Below, piece after piece: positions 19,709 through 28,316 of a DNA stretch of 64,000 nt. The position numbers and the translations under genes are program-made. Below the pieces are notes generated by a model that saw only the letters and a program-made list of their open reading frames with translations, was not told where the DNA came from and did no database searches. The stretch is from CAVSSX01 sp963730735 (GTDB taxonomy: Bacteria; Actinomycetota; Acidimicrobiia; Acidimicrobiales; RAAP-2), in NCBI GenBank assembly GCA_963730735.1, contig CAVSSX010000010.1, positions 94,078 through 158,077 of the forward strand, read 5' to 3'. Each line of letters begins with the position of its first letter. Within the stretch, counting starts at the first letter, position 1.

Positions 19709-20479
19709 CTACGCGCTCTGTGTGAACGGGCGGTTTCGTAGCGATGAAGAGTCCGCCGAACCGCCGGCGCCGACCGGGATGTACTCGTGCAGGTACGGCC
19801 GGCCCGACAGCCGGGCGATCTCGAGCATCAGGTGGTCGGTGAAGGCCCGCAGGGCGTCGTGCAGCTCGGCGTCGGTGGCCTCCTCGGCCACCTGGACCCG
19901 CATCGGCGCCCCGAACCGGACGGTCACCCGACGGCCCGGCCGCCAGAGCCGGTGGCCGACCGGTTGGACCTCGCTGGTGCCCACGATGCCCACCGGCACC
20001 ACCGGGACCTGGCACTCGTAGGCCAGGCGGGCCACGCCGGTCCGCCCTTTGTGCACGCACTGGTTGGGCGAGCGGGTGCCCTCGGGGTAGACGCCGAGCA
20101 CGTGGCCCACCCCCAACACGTCCCGGGCGGTGGCCAGGGCCCGCTCCGACACGTCGCCGCCGGAGCGTCGGATGGGGATCTGCCCGACGGCCCGGAAGAA
20201 CCACGCCGTGCGGCGGTCGTCGAAGTACTCCGCCTTGGCCAGGTAGGTCACCCGCCGGGGCACGGCCAGCGGGAGGAAGAAGGAGTCGCAGAAGGACTGG
20301 TGGTTGGCGGCCAGGATGACGGCGCCCCGGCGGGGCACCAGGTGACGGCCCTCCCGGCGGACACGGAAGGTGAGCAGCAGGACCGGCGTGAACAGGACCT
20401 TCAGCACCCAATAGACCACGAGAGCACGGTACTCCCGGGGAGCGCCCGACGCCGTGGGAGCGCCGGCGCGGGCGGCCAC
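19709..20479 (-). CDS. 1-acylglycerol-3-phosphate O-acyltransferase (PlsC family)
   Basis: 256 aa membrane-associated acyltransferase of phospholipid synthesis. The four family blocks are visible: AANHQSFCDSFFLPL (catalytic His-X4-Asp), a substrate-binding stretch around TAWFFRAVGQIPIRR, VYPEGTRSPN and VPVVPVGIVGT. An N-terminal hydrophobic segment (VVYWVLKVLFTPVLLLTF) anchors it. The acyl acceptor could also be another lysolipid. It is followed by the ACT gene. Confidence 0.85.
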   Translation of the reverse strand: MAARAGAPTASGAPREYRALVVYWVLKVLFTPVLLLTFRVRREGRHLVPRRGAVILAANHQSFCDSFFLPLAVPRRVTYLAKAEYFDDRRTAWFFRAVGQIPIRRSGGDVSERALATARDVLGVGHVLGVYPEGTRSPNQCVHKGRTGVARLAYECQVPVVPVGIVGTSEVQPVGHRLWRPGRRVTVRFGAPMRVQVAEEATDAELHDALRAFTDHLMLEIARLSGRPYLHEYIPVGAGGSADSSSLRNRPFTQSA

Positions 20480-20524
20480 CCGTCGTGCCGACGCCCGCCG
20501 TGGGGACGGGACTTAGGAATGTCT

Positions 20525-20548
20525 AGATGACACAAATTTGTGTTATCT
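20525..20548. promoter_or_regulatory. Operator palindrome of the GbsR/MarR-ABC operon
   Basis: A 24-bp dyad with a single mismatched pair: perfect core ACACAAATTTGTGT (20530-20543) plus flanking AGAT and ATCT. It overlaps the putative -35 (TTGTGT, 20539-20544), so repressor binding would block the promoter. The most likely ligand is the regulator encoded immediately downstream. Confidence 0.7.
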
Positions 20549-20566
20549 CAGAGATTTTTCTATATT
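20539..20566 (+). promoter_or_regulatory. Promoter giving a probable leaderless transcript
   Basis: TTGTGT (20539-20544), 16-nt spacer, TATATT (20561-20566). The expected start site falls at or within a few bases of ATG 20573, and no ribosome-binding site precedes that ATG. Leaderless mRNAs are common in actinobacteria. Confidence 0.5.
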
Positions 20567-20572
20567 GATGGC

Positions 20573-21076
20573 ATGCCGACGGACGCCGAGATCACCTTCG
20601 CCGACCACACGGGCCGCTTCTACGCCCGTCGCTACGGGTTCGCCCCGATGGTCGGGCGGCTCCTCGGCTACCTGGCGGTCTGCGACCCCCGGGAGCAGAG
20701 CATCGGCGAGCTGGCCGAGGCCCTCTTGGCCAGCCGGAGCGCCATCGCCAACGCGGTCAACACGCTCGAGACGCTCCGGCTCATCCAGCGCTCCCGGGCG
20801 GCCGGCGAGCGGATGGACCGGGTGCGGATCGACATGTCGTCGCCCCAGGCGACGGGGTTCGACGTCAGCGAGTACCTGGACCAGGGCGAGCTGGCCCGCG
20901 AGGGCCTCGGTGTCCTGGAGGGGGCCACGCCGGAGCGGCGGGCCATCCTCTTGGAGTGGGCGGCCTTCGCCGACTTCCTGGCCGAGCGGCTGCCGGCGCT
21001 CGAGCTCGAGTGGAAGGAGCGGCGGGCCCAGCTGCAGGCCACCGGCGAGCTCCCCGAGTCGGAGCCGCAACGATGA
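20573..21076 (+). CDS. GbsR/MarR-family winged-helix regulator
   Basis: 167 aa. A winged helix is visible at about 35-85 (YLAVCDPREQSIGELAEALL, then SRSAIANAVNTLETLRLIQR), followed by a helical dimerisation and effector region. Such regulators typically repress adjacent drug-efflux ABC genes; here the ATP-binding gene overlaps as ATGA. ATG 20573 is preferred over an upstream GTG at 20540 because that would place coding sequence inside the operator palindrome. Effector unknown. Confidence 0.82.
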   Translation: MPTDAEITFADHTGRFYARRYGFAPMVGRLLGYLAVCDPREQSIGELAEALLASRSAIANAVNTLETLRLIQRSRAAGERMDRVRIDMSSPQATGFDVSEYLDQGELAREGLGVLEGATPERRAILLEWAAFADFLAERLPALELEWKERRAQLQATGELPESEPQR

Positions 21077-22062
21077 CCACCCGATCGCCCCAGCCGGGCA
21101 TCGAGGCGCAGGGGGTCGTCAAGTCGTTCGGCTCCCATCGGGTGCTCGACCGGGTCGACCTCGCCGCCGACGAGGGCTCGATCCTGGCCCTGCTGGGCCC
21201 GAACGGCGCCGGCAAGACCACCATGGTGCACATCCTCTCCACCCTGCTCCCGGCCGACGACGGCTGGGCCCGGATCGCCGGCCGCGACGTCGCCGCCGAG
21301 CCCGACGCCGTGCGGGGGCTCATCGGCGTCACCGGCCAGTTCTCGGCCGTGGACAACCTGCTCACCGGAACCGAGAACCTGCGGCTGATGGCCGACCTCC
21401 GCCACCTCGGGCGCTCCGACGCCGAACGGCGGGTGGCCGAGCTCGTGGAGCAGTTCGACCTCAGCGACGCCGCCGACAGGGTGGCGTCCACCTACTCGGG
21501 CGGCATGCGGCGACGGCTCGACCTGGCCATGACCCTGGTCGGGCGACCGCAGGTCATCTTCCTCGACGAGCCCACCACCGGGCTCGACCCCCGCAGCCGT
21601 CGCACCATGTGGGACCTCGTCCGCCGGCTGGCCGCCGACGGGGTCACCATCCTGCTCACCACGCAGTACCTCGACGAGGCCGACCAGCTCGCCGACCGCA
21701 TCGCCGTGCTCGACCAGGGTCGCATCGTGGCCGAGGGGACGCCGGACGAACTGAAGCGTCGGCTCCCGGGCGGCCACGTCTCGCTCCACTTCGCCGACCC
21801 GGCCGACCTCCGCTCGGCGGCCATGGTGCTCCCCTCGGCCGCCGCCGACGAGGACCAGCTGGTGCTCCAGGTCCCCTCGGACGGGGCGGCGGAGTCGCTG
21901 CGCCAGCTGCTCGACGACCTGCACCGGGCCGGCGTGCCGGTCGACCGGCTCTCGCTGCACGCCCCCGACCTCGACGACGTGTTCCTCTCCGTGACCGGGC
22001 GCCCGGCAGTCGACGAGACCGTCGACGACGAGTCGGCATTGGCCCACGGAGCGACCCGGTGA
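21073..22062 (+). CDS. ABC exporter ATP-binding subunit, DrrA-like
   Basis: 329 aa. Walker A GPNGAGKTTMV, Q-loop VTGQFSAVDNLLTG, ABC signature STYSGGMRRRLDLA, Walker B VIFLDEPTTGLDP and switch His region ILLTTQYLDEADQ are all in order. Sequence style (RVDLAADEGSILALLGPNGAG and a C-terminal DDVFLSVTGRP segment) matches the daunorubicin-resistance DrrA group of drug or lipid exporters. It forms an operon with the regulator (ATGA overlap) and the permease (GTGA overlap). Substrate not predictable. Confidence 0.92.
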   Translation: MTTRSPQPGIEAQGVVKSFGSHRVLDRVDLAADEGSILALLGPNGAGKTTMVHILSTLLPADDGWARIAGRDVAAEPDAVRGLIGVTGQFSAVDNLLTGTENLRLMADLRHLGRSDAERRVAELVEQFDLSDAADRVASTYSGGMRRRLDLAMTLVGRPQVIFLDEPTTGLDPRSRRTMWDLVRRLAADGVTILLTTQYLDEADQLADRIAVLDQGRIVAEGTPDELKRRLPGGHVSLHFADPADLRSAAMVLPSAAADEDQLVLQVPSDGAAESLRQLLDDLHRAGVPVDRLSLHAPDLDDVFLSVTGRPAVDETVDDESALAHGATR

Positions 22063-22859
22063 CGACGACACTCCCCTTCGCAGTTCGCGACGCCCGGACC
22101 ATGCTGCGCCGCAACCTGAAGCACCAGCTCCGCTATCCGTCGATGACGCTGATGCTGGTGGGCCTGCCGATCGTCCTCCTGCTGCTCTTCGTCTACGTGT
22201 TCGGCGGGCAACTCGGCGCCGGCCTCGGCCCCCACCAGGGTCGTCACGCCTACCTGGACTACGTGGTCCCCGGCCTGCTCCTCATCACCCTGGCCTCGGC
22301 CGTGCAGGGCACCTCGATCATGGTGGCCATGGACATGACCAGCGGCATCATCGACCGGTTCCGCACCATGGCCATCTCCCGCGCCTCGGTCCTCACCGGG
22401 CACGTGGTGGGCACCCTGCTCCAGGTGCTGGCCGGCATCGGCGTCCTCGTCGGCGTCGCCTTCGCCCTCGGGTTCCACTCGAGCGCCGGCCTGCTGCCGT
22501 GGCTGGCCGCCGTCGGCATCCTGGCCCTGTTCACCCTGGCCCTGGTCTGGCTGGCCGTGGCCCTCGGGCTCGCCGCCAGGAGCGTCGAGACGGCCAGCAA
22601 CACACCGATGTTCCTGTTGCTGCTCCTGTTCTTGAGCAGTGGGTTCGTGTCCACCGCCACCATGCCGGTCGGGCTCCGGCAGTTCGCCGAGTACCAGCCG
22701 TTCACGCCGGTGGCCGACACCGTGCGGTCCCTGGTCTCCGGCGGCCCGATCGGCACCCACGCCGTGGTCGCCGTCGCCTGGAGCCTCGGGATCGCCCTCG
22801 TGTCCTACGTCGCCGCCGTCCGCCTCTACAACCGGCGCCGGGCGGCATCACCCAACTGA
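22059..22859 (+). CDS. ABC-2 type exporter permease, DrrB-like
   Basis: 266 aa with six predicted membrane segments (for example LMLVGLPIVLLLLFVYVFGG, YVVPGLLLITLASAVQG, LVGVAFALGF, LALVWLAVALGLAA, MFLLLLLFLSSGFV). The ABC-2 signature FLSSGFVSTATMPVGLRQFA followed by FTPVADTVRSL is typical of DrrB partners. The GTG start overlaps the ATPase stop. With the DrrA-like ATPase it should form a homodimeric-permease exporter of hydrophobic compounds. Confidence 0.9.
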   Translation: MTTTLPFAVRDARTMLRRNLKHQLRYPSMTLMLVGLPIVLLLLFVYVFGGQLGAGLGPHQGRHAYLDYVVPGLLLITLASAVQGTSIMVAMDMTSGIIDRFRTMAISRASVLTGHVVGTLLQVLAGIGVLVGVAFALGFHSSAGLLPWLAAVGILALFTLALVWLAVALGLAARSVETASNTPMFLLLLLFLSSGFVSTATMPVGLRQFAEYQPFTPVADTVRSLVSGGPIGTHAVVAVAWSLGIALVSYVAAVRLYNRRRAASPN

Positions 22860-22874
22860 ACCGCCAGCCGAACC

Positions 22875-22890
22875 GAGCCGCCGACGGCTC
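22875..22890. terminator. Convergent hairpin between exporter and aminotransferase
   Basis: GAGCCG (22875-22880) and CGGCTC (22885-22890) around CCGA, in the 29-nt gap between converging genes; it can act on both strands. Confidence 0.45.
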
Positions 22891-24112
22891 AGCCGAGCTT
22901 GGTGAGGGACCGCCGCAGGTTCCGCATGGCCTGGGCGATGCGCTGCTCGTTCTCGATCAGGGCGAAACGCACGTGGCCGTCGCCCCCGGGGCCGAACCCG
23001 ACCCCGGGCGAGGTGGCGACGTTGCCCTCGCGCACCAGGAACTTGGCGAACTCGAGCGAGCCCATCTCCCGGTAGGGCTCGGGGATCGGCGCCCAGACGA
23101 ACATCGTCCCCTTGGGCGGCGCAACTTCCCAGCCGATGCGGTGCAGCCCGTCGCACAGGGCGTCGCGACGCGCCTGGTAGGCCAAGTTGATCTCGCGGGG
23201 GTACTCGGGGGCCTCGTTCATGGCCACGATGGCGGCGATCTGGATCGGCTGGAACGTGCCGTAGTCGAGGTAGCTCTTGAGCTTGGTCAGGGCCTGGACG
23301 ATCTCGGCGTTGCCCACCATGAAGCCGACCCGCCACCCGGCCATCGAGAACGACTTGGTCAACGTGTAGAGCTCGACGGCCACGTCCTTGGCCCCGGGCA
23401 CCTGGAGGATCGACGGCGGGTCGTAGCCGTCGAAGCCCAGGTCGGCGTAGGCGAAGTCGTGGACCAGGACCACCTCGTGTTCCTTGGCGAAGGCCACCAG
23501 GCGCTCCATGAAGGCCAGGTCCACGCAGGCCGTGGTCGGGTTGTGCGGGAAGGAGAGCACGATGACCCGGGGCTTGGGCCACGCCGACTCCCACGTCTCG
23601 ACCAGGGCGCCGAAGAAGGCGTCACCGGGGCTCGGGGTGCCGCCGAGCGACTCGGCGGTCAGCGACGGCGCCGGGTCGACCATGGGGATCTGGCGGACGT
23701 CGGCCCCGGCGAACAGCGGGGCGTAGATGTGGATCGGGTACGAGGGCGAGGGGACGAGGGCGGTGTCGCCCGGGCCGACCAGGACCCACATCAGGTGGGA
23801 CAGCCCCTCCTTGGCCCCGATGGTGGTGACGACCTCGGTGTCGGGGTCGAGGGCCACGTCGAACTTGCGGGCGTAGAGGTCGACGATGGCCTGGCGGATC
23901 TTGGGGATGCCGCGCGACGCCGAGTAGCGGTGGTTGCGGGGGTTGTGGGCCGCCTCGGCCAGCTTCTCCACGGCCACGTCGGGCGACGGCAGGTCGGGGT
24001 TGCCGAACCCCAGGTCGATCACGTCGGTGCCAGCCCGCCGGGCCTCGTCCCTCAGGTCGTTGATGGTGGCGAAGACGTACGGCGGCAGCCCGTTGATCCG
24101 GCGGAATTCCAT
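22889..24112 (-). CDS. Class I/II aminotransferase, AlaC-like
   Basis: 407 aa PLP enzyme. N-terminal INGLPPYVFATINDLRDEAR and IDLGFGNPDLPSP are typical of the AlaC (glutamate-pyruvate) and LL-diaminopimelate aminotransferase branch. The cofactor Lys is in YTLTKSFSMAGWRVGFMVGN, with Asn in FPHNPTTACVD and the C-terminal substrate Arg in HVRFALIENEQRI. Alanine or a related amino acid is the likely product. ATG 24112 begins the conserved N-terminus. It is the last gene of a long minus-strand run, 8 nt after the LLM oxidoreductase. Confidence 0.87.
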   Translation of the reverse strand: MEFRRINGLPPYVFATINDLRDEARRAGTDVIDLGFGNPDLPSPDVAVEKLAEAAHNPRNHRYSASRGIPKIRQAIVDLYARKFDVALDPDTEVVTTIGAKEGLSHLMWVLVGPGDTALVPSPSYPIHIYAPLFAGADVRQIPMVDPAPSLTAESLGGTPSPGDAFFGALVETWESAWPKPRVIVLSFPHNPTTACVDLAFMERLVAFAKEHEVVLVHDFAYADLGFDGYDPPSILQVPGAKDVAVELYTLTKSFSMAGWRVGFMVGNAEIVQALTKLKSYLDYGTFQPIQIAAIVAMNEAPEYPREINLAYQARRDALCDGLHRIGWEVAPPKGTMFVWAPIPEPYREMGSLEFAKFLVREGNVATSPGVGFGPGGDGHVRFALIENEQRIAQAMRNLRRSLTKLG

Positions 24113-24120
24113 GTCCCAGG

Positions 24121-24836
24121 CTATCGCCGACGACCGTTGGCCCCGGACCCCGCCCCGAGTGCCTCGAGCGGCGCCGGCCAGCTGAAGACGGCCCAGGTGG
24201 CGCCGGCCGCGGCCAGGTCGGCGACCAGGTCGGACGTGGCCACCGGATCGACCGAGTCGTCGGCCGCCCGGGGGGTCGGACCGCCCCAGGTCACCTCGCC
24301 CGTGGCCGCCTGGCGGGCCACCTCGTCCAGGCTGGCCCCCCACAGGTTGAGGGCCGCACCCTCGTCCCGGGCGACGGCGGCCGTCCGGGGCGACCCACCG
24401 CCGACCCACACCGGCAACCCCGGGACCCGAGGGTCCTGGCCACCGATCGGAGGGACGACCGCCGGTCGTCGGGTGACGAGAACGGGACCCCGTAGGCCAG
24501 GTTCTCGGCCGCGCTCAGGCGGTCCCCGGTCCCGAGGCCGGCGATGACCCGGCCGGGGGCCAGCCACTCCAGGGCGGCGAACTCCGAGCACAGCACGGCG
24601 TCGGGGACCAACCCGATGCGGGCCACCAGGGTCCCGAGGCGCAGCGCGCTGCTCGACCGGGCGATCGCCGCCAGCAGCGGGAAGGGGGCGAGGGCCGGGC
24701 GCTCGGGCGACCCCATCGGCCAGAGGTGGTCGTAGCAGAAGACCCCGTCGACCCCCGCCGCCTCGGCCCGGCGGGCGACCTCGAAGGCCAGGTCGGGACG
24801 GTCCTGGAAGGTGGGCAGCACCACACCGGTCCTCAC
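24121..24836 (-). CDS. LLM-class flavin/F420-dependent oxidoreductase (frameshifted)
   Basis: A luciferase-like TIM barrel: VRTGVVLPTFQDRPDLAFEV, then GVDGVFCYDHLWPMG, LRLGTLVARIG, EWLAPGRVIAGLGTGD and GLPVWVGGGSPRT. The last motif is typical of F420-dependent family members. The frame breaks at about 24455-24485, between VPFSSPDDRR and the downstream PGLPVWVGG part. GTG 24836 overlaps the ROK stop as GTGA. The joined length of about 238 aa is short for the family (280-340), so some sequence may be lost at the break. Cofactor and substrate are uncertain. Confidence 0.7.
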
Positions 24837-25900
24837 CGGTCGAGCCCACCCGCCCGAGACGGCCAGTGCGCCGCCGACGGCCCCGGCCCGCTCACCCAGC
24901 GCCGCCCCGACGATCTCGACCGCGCGGGCGTGACGACGCCCCCTCGACCAGGGCGACGAACGCCCGACGGGTCGGGCGCGAGCAGCACCTCGCCGGCCTC
25001 GGCCAGGCCGCCCCCGATGACGATCCGGGCCGGGTCGACCACGGCCGTCAGGTTGGCCAGCCCGAGGGCGATCCACCAGCCCAGGTCGTCGACGACGGCC
25101 AGGGCCCCGGCGTCGCCGTCGAGGGCCGCCCGGGTGACGTGCTCGCCCCGGACGTCCTCGGGGTCACCCCCGGCCAGGGCCACCACCTGATGGAGCCGGC
25201 CGGCATACGCCGCCTCCCGGGCCAGGCGGCCCAGGCCGCCCCCCGAGGCGTAGCGCTCCCAGCAGCCCCGGCGCCCGCAGGGGCACGGGGGTCCCGACGG
25301 GTCGACGACCATGTGGCCGATCTCCCCGGCGAAGCCGTAGGCACCCGTGCGGACCCGGCCCCCGTCGAGCAACCCGCCCCCGATACCGGTGCCCAGGGTG
25401 ACCATCAGGACGTGGTCGCTCCCGGCCGCCGCCCCCAGCCGGTACTCGGCCAGGGCGGCCAGGTTGGCGTCGTTCTCGACCAGGACCGTCGCGCCCGGGA
25501 GCCGGCCGGCCAGGAGGCCGGCGAGGTCGGCGCCGGCCGCCCCGGGCAGGTTCGGGGCGAAACGCAGCACGCCGGTCCGGTCGACCATGCCCGGTGCCCC
25601 GACCCCGATGCGCCGGGCCGCCCGAGCGCCGGTGTCGGGAGCGCCCAACCCCGGCAAGGACACCACGGGCGCTCGCTCGGCGACGGCCGACTCGAGTCGC
25701 TCGACGACGGTGCGCACGGCGTCGGCCACCTCCGCCCCGACCGGCTCGGACGACGGCACCTGGGTACCGAGCTGGGGCGTGGCCACCCGTACCTCGGCCA
25801 CCACCTCGCCCTCCGGGTCCACGGCCACACCCAGCACCTTGGTCCCGCCGATGTCGACGCCGAACGAGAGGTCGCCTCCGGTCCGACGGCCGTCCGTCAC
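24833..25900 (-). CDS. ROK-family sugar kinase, glucokinase-like (frame broken near C-terminus)
   Basis: Phosphate-binding start FGVDIGGTKVLGVAVDPEG, the ROK signature LVENDANLAALAEYRLGAAAG (first part of a longer match), TLGTGIGGGLLDGGRV, and the zinc-binding Cys cluster CPCGRRGCWERYASGGGL with EIGHMVV upstream. These fit an actinobacterial polyphosphate/ATP glucokinase or N-acetylhexosamine kinase. The C-terminal residues run through at least two frame changes (about 24929-24945 and 24961-24980), where another frame gives VEIVGAALGERAGAVGGAL, the expected family ending. The start GTG 25900 overlaps the previous stop as GTGA. Kinase identity is firm, sugar is not. Confidence 0.8.
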   Translation of the reverse strand: MTDGRRTGGDLSFGVDIGGTKVLGVAVDPEGEVVAEVRVATPQLGTQVPSSEPVGAEVADAVRTVVERLESAVAERAPVVSLPGLGAPDTGARAARRIGVGAPGMVDRTGVLRFAPNLPGAAGADLAGLLAGRLPGATVLVENDANLAALAEYRLGAAAGSDHVLMVTLGTGIGGGLLDGGRVRTGAYGFAGEIGHMVVDPSGPPCPCGRRGCWERYASGGGLGRLAREAAYAGRLHQVVALAGGDPEDVRGEHVTRAALDGDAGALAVVDDLGWWIALGLANLTAVVDPARIVIGGGLAEAGEVLLAPDPSGVRRPGRGGVVTPARSRSSGRRWVSGPGPSAAHWPSRAGGLDR

Positions 25901-26341
25901 GCCGAGGACTCGACCCGGGCCTTCAGATCGCGCAGCGCCGTCGACATGATGCGGCTCTGGGCGCGCATCTTGATGAACCCGGGGATGGGCACCCGGAGCT
26001 CGACCTCGAGGTGGTAGTTGACTTCGGTCCCGCCACCGTCGACCGGCTCGAAGACGTAGGTTCCGTCGAGCTTGGTCGTGATGTCGCCCTGTGTCTGACG
26101 CCAGGCCAACGCGTGGGGGGCGTCGGCGTAGTCGTAGGCCAACGTGTAGCTCGGTGCTGCGACCGAACGCGGCGGCCCGGAAGCTCACCAGCGTGGGTCG
26201 GTCCTGGTCATCACGCTCGTGGACGGTCACCTGCTTGATGTCGGCGGCCCATTCGGGGTACCGCTCGATCGCCCCGGCGACATCGAAACACCGGTCCGGG
26301 GACGCCGTGACATTGCATCCGCTCCGTGGCCTGGTCCGCCA
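25897..26341 (-). CDS. SRPBCC (polyketide cyclase/dehydrase-like) protein (two frame breaks)
   Basis: Joined across breaks near 26310 and 26155, the protein reads VADQATERM, NVTASPDRCFDVAGAIERYP, EWAADIKQVTVHERDDQDRP, then SYTLAYDYADAPHALAW and a C-terminal helix GFIKMRAQSRIMSTALRDLK. This is a START/Bet v1-like hydrophobic-ligand pocket of about 145 aa, common and multi-copy in actinobacteria. GTG 26341 is backed by AGGAGGAGG. It is the first gene of a GTGA-coupled series with the ROK kinase and LLM oxidoreductase, 75 nt after the glycosyltransferase. Ligand unknown. Confidence 0.72.
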
Positions 26342-26416
26342 CCGTCACCCTCCTCCTGAGAACTCGCCAAAGGATCTGTCACACGCAACGATCTGGCCCA
26401 TTGGCACTGGACGCCG

Positions 26417-27557
26417 TCAGCCTTGCACTTCGGTGAGGGCGTCGGCCAGCCTAGGGGCGAGCCGTGCGTAGTCGAAGGATGCCAGGGCCCGCTTTCGAGC
26501 GGCGTCGCCCATGGCCCGTCGGCGACCGTCGTCGGCCAACAGCGACCGGATCGCCGCCGCCACCTCGCTCGGATTCTCGGGGTGGCCCACCACCAGCCCG
26601 GTCTCCCCGTCGACCACCGCCTCGGCCGCACCGCCGCTCTCCCCGGCCACCTGCGGGACCCCGGCAGCGGCCGCCTCGAGGAAGACGATGCCGAATCCCT
26701 CCTGCTCAAGACCCATCCAACGGTTCCGGCAGGCCATCACGAACACGTCGGCCGAGGCCACCAGGGCGGCCTTGTCCTCCTCGGAGACCCGACCGAGGAG
26801 GCGGACCGGTGCCCCGCCGGCGGCCACCAGACGCTCGAGGCGACCGGTGTCGCGGCCGCTGCCGGCGATGGCCACCACCAGATCCGGGAACGACGGCCGA
26901 AGCCGACGGGCCGCCTCGATGAGCACGTCCATGCCCTTGCGGGGGACCAGCCGGCTCACGCTGACCACCAGGGGCCCCTCGCCCGGCAGCCCGAGCCGCA
27001 ACCGGTCGGTGCGGCGCCGCGCCGGGTCGCTCGGTCGGAACTGCTGGCAGTCGACCCCAGGGGGAACCTCGACGACCGTCGGGAGGTCGCCGCTCGCCCG
27101 ACGACCCTCGGCCGCCGGGTACCCGCCGGCCGAGATGATCAGCGAGGCCCGCCGCAGCACGTGGGCCAACGAGTGCCGGCCCCCGGGGAGCCGGCCCGGG
27201 ACCGTGACCTCGGCTCCGTGGAGGATCAGCCCGTACGGGACGCCGAGACTCGGCCCGATGAGTCCGAGCGGCAGTGCCGGGTCGACGACGACCAGGCCGG
27301 CGCCCACCTCGGCCGCCAACGCTCGCGCCCGCCGGGCCACGTCGGGGGTGGGAAGGAGGACCTTTCGTCGGAAGCGCTCGATCCGGATGCCGGCCGACGC
27401 CTGCTCGAAGTCGAACGACCGCGGCATCGGGGTGGGAGGACGCCGTGAGGACGACGAAGCTGTCGGGGTCGAGCCGACGCCAGAGCTCCCACAGATAGGA
27501 CTGGATACCTCCCACCTTGGGAGGGAAGTCGTTGGTGACGAGGATGTGCCGTTTCAA
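26417..27557 (-). CDS. GT4 glycosyltransferase, PimB-like mannosyltransferase (one frame break)
   Basis: About 380 aa. The N-terminus ILVTNDFPPKVGGIQSYLWE is nearly the signature of actinobacterial PimB, which adds the second mannose to phosphatidylinositol mannoside. The C-terminal nucleotide-sugar half has LVVSVSRLVPRKGMDVLIEA, FVMACRNRWMGLEQEGFGIV and FLEAAAAGVPQVAGESGGAA, with the E-X7-E pattern of GT4. The frame breaks at about 27425-27450 (HPDA to RSFDFEQASAGIRIERF). PimB versus another GDP-mannose enzyme cannot be separated here. ATG 27557 starts one residue before strand 1. Confidence 0.8.
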
Positions 27558-27641
27558 CCGGCACCTGCGCCAACCACGACCGACGACCGGGGGGCCGGGG
27601 GCGGCCTCCGCCGAACGCCCCGACCCCCACCGGCCGTCGAC

Positions 27642-27845
27642 TCAGGCTGTCGCTTCCTGGAATCGCAAGCTCGGCAGGAGGCCGGCCCGCTCCAGCATCC
27701 GGACCGCCCGGGCCTCGTCGGCGTCGATGACGACGGCGTCATCGGGATCCCGGCCGAGCACGAACGTCACCAGGCAGTCGCTGCAGGCATCGGTGTTGCG
27801 AAGCACACACTGGTCGCATTCGATCGTGAGGGTCGTGCTCGTCAT
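27642..27845 (-). CDS. Small Cys-rich protein
   Basis: 67 aa with an N-terminal Cys cluster (IECDQCVLRNTDACSDC: C-X2-C...C-X2-C), then an acidic and hydrophobic region ending in an ARAVRMLERAGLLPSL helix. The spacing suggests a zinc or iron-sulfur site. I recall similar short proteins near glycosyltransferase or YjbQ genes in actinobacteria but know no function. Intact, starts at ATG 27845. Confidence 0.65.
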   Translation of the reverse strand: MTSTTLTIECDQCVLRNTDACSDCLVTFVLGRDPDDAVVIDADEARAVRMLERAGLLPSLRFQEATA

Positions 27846-27911
27846 TGGGGTCCCTTTCCGTGCCGCAGTTCGTCGCTCTCGTTGATGGACCCAGCATGGC
27901 GAACGGGTGTA

Positions 27912-28316
27912 TCACGCGGCCGGAAGAAACGAGAGGCGAACCTGACGGCGCGGGTTGTCGCCGTTGGGGTCGACCAGGACCACCGACTGCCAGGTCCCGA
28001 GCAACAGCTGGCCGTCGGCCACCGGCACGACGAGCGACGGGCTGACGAACACCGGGAGGACATGGTCGGCTCCGTGACCGGGCGAACCGTGACGGTGGCG
28101 ATAGCGGTCGTCCCGCGGGAGCAGCCGGTCGAGGGCCTCGGTGGCATCGGCCTCGGATCCCGAGCCGACCTCCATCAGCGCGATGCCCGCCGTGGCGTGG
28201 GGAGCGAAGACATTGCAGAGCCCGTCGCCTTTGCCGGCACAGAACGAGGTGACGAGCGAGGTCAGGTCGGTGATGCGTCGAGCACCGGTCACCACCTCGT
28301 GCAGCTCGGTCGCCAT
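27912..28316 (-). CDS. YjbQ-like protein (UPF0047)
   Basis: 134 aa. Family hallmarks are CNVFAPHATAGIALME, the basic His-rich loop (HRHGSPGHGADHVLP) and LGTWQSVVLVDPNGDNPRR. YjbQ proteins have weak thiamine-phosphate synthase activity and a conserved metal-like site, but their main role is unclear. The ATG shares its A with the preceding stop (TGATG), so it is coupled to the thiol-domain gene upstream; a GTG one codon earlier is possible. Confidence 0.87.
   Translation of the reverse strand: MATELHEVVTGARRITDLTSLVTSFCAGKGDGLCNVFAPHATAGIALMEVGSGSEADATEALDRLLPRDDRYRHRHGSPGHGADHVLPVFVSPSLVVPVADGQLLLGTWQSVVLVDPNGDNPRRQVRLSFLPAA

Noticed and set aside
20540..20572. Upstream GTG start for the GbsR/MarR gene
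   Set aside because: It lies inside the operator palindrome and upstream of the likely transcription start.
24833..25000. Genuine ROK-LLM gene fusion (same frame runs through the junction)
   Set aside because: The run-through depends on several frame breaks; a GTGA overlap like the neighbouring junctions is the simpler arrangement.
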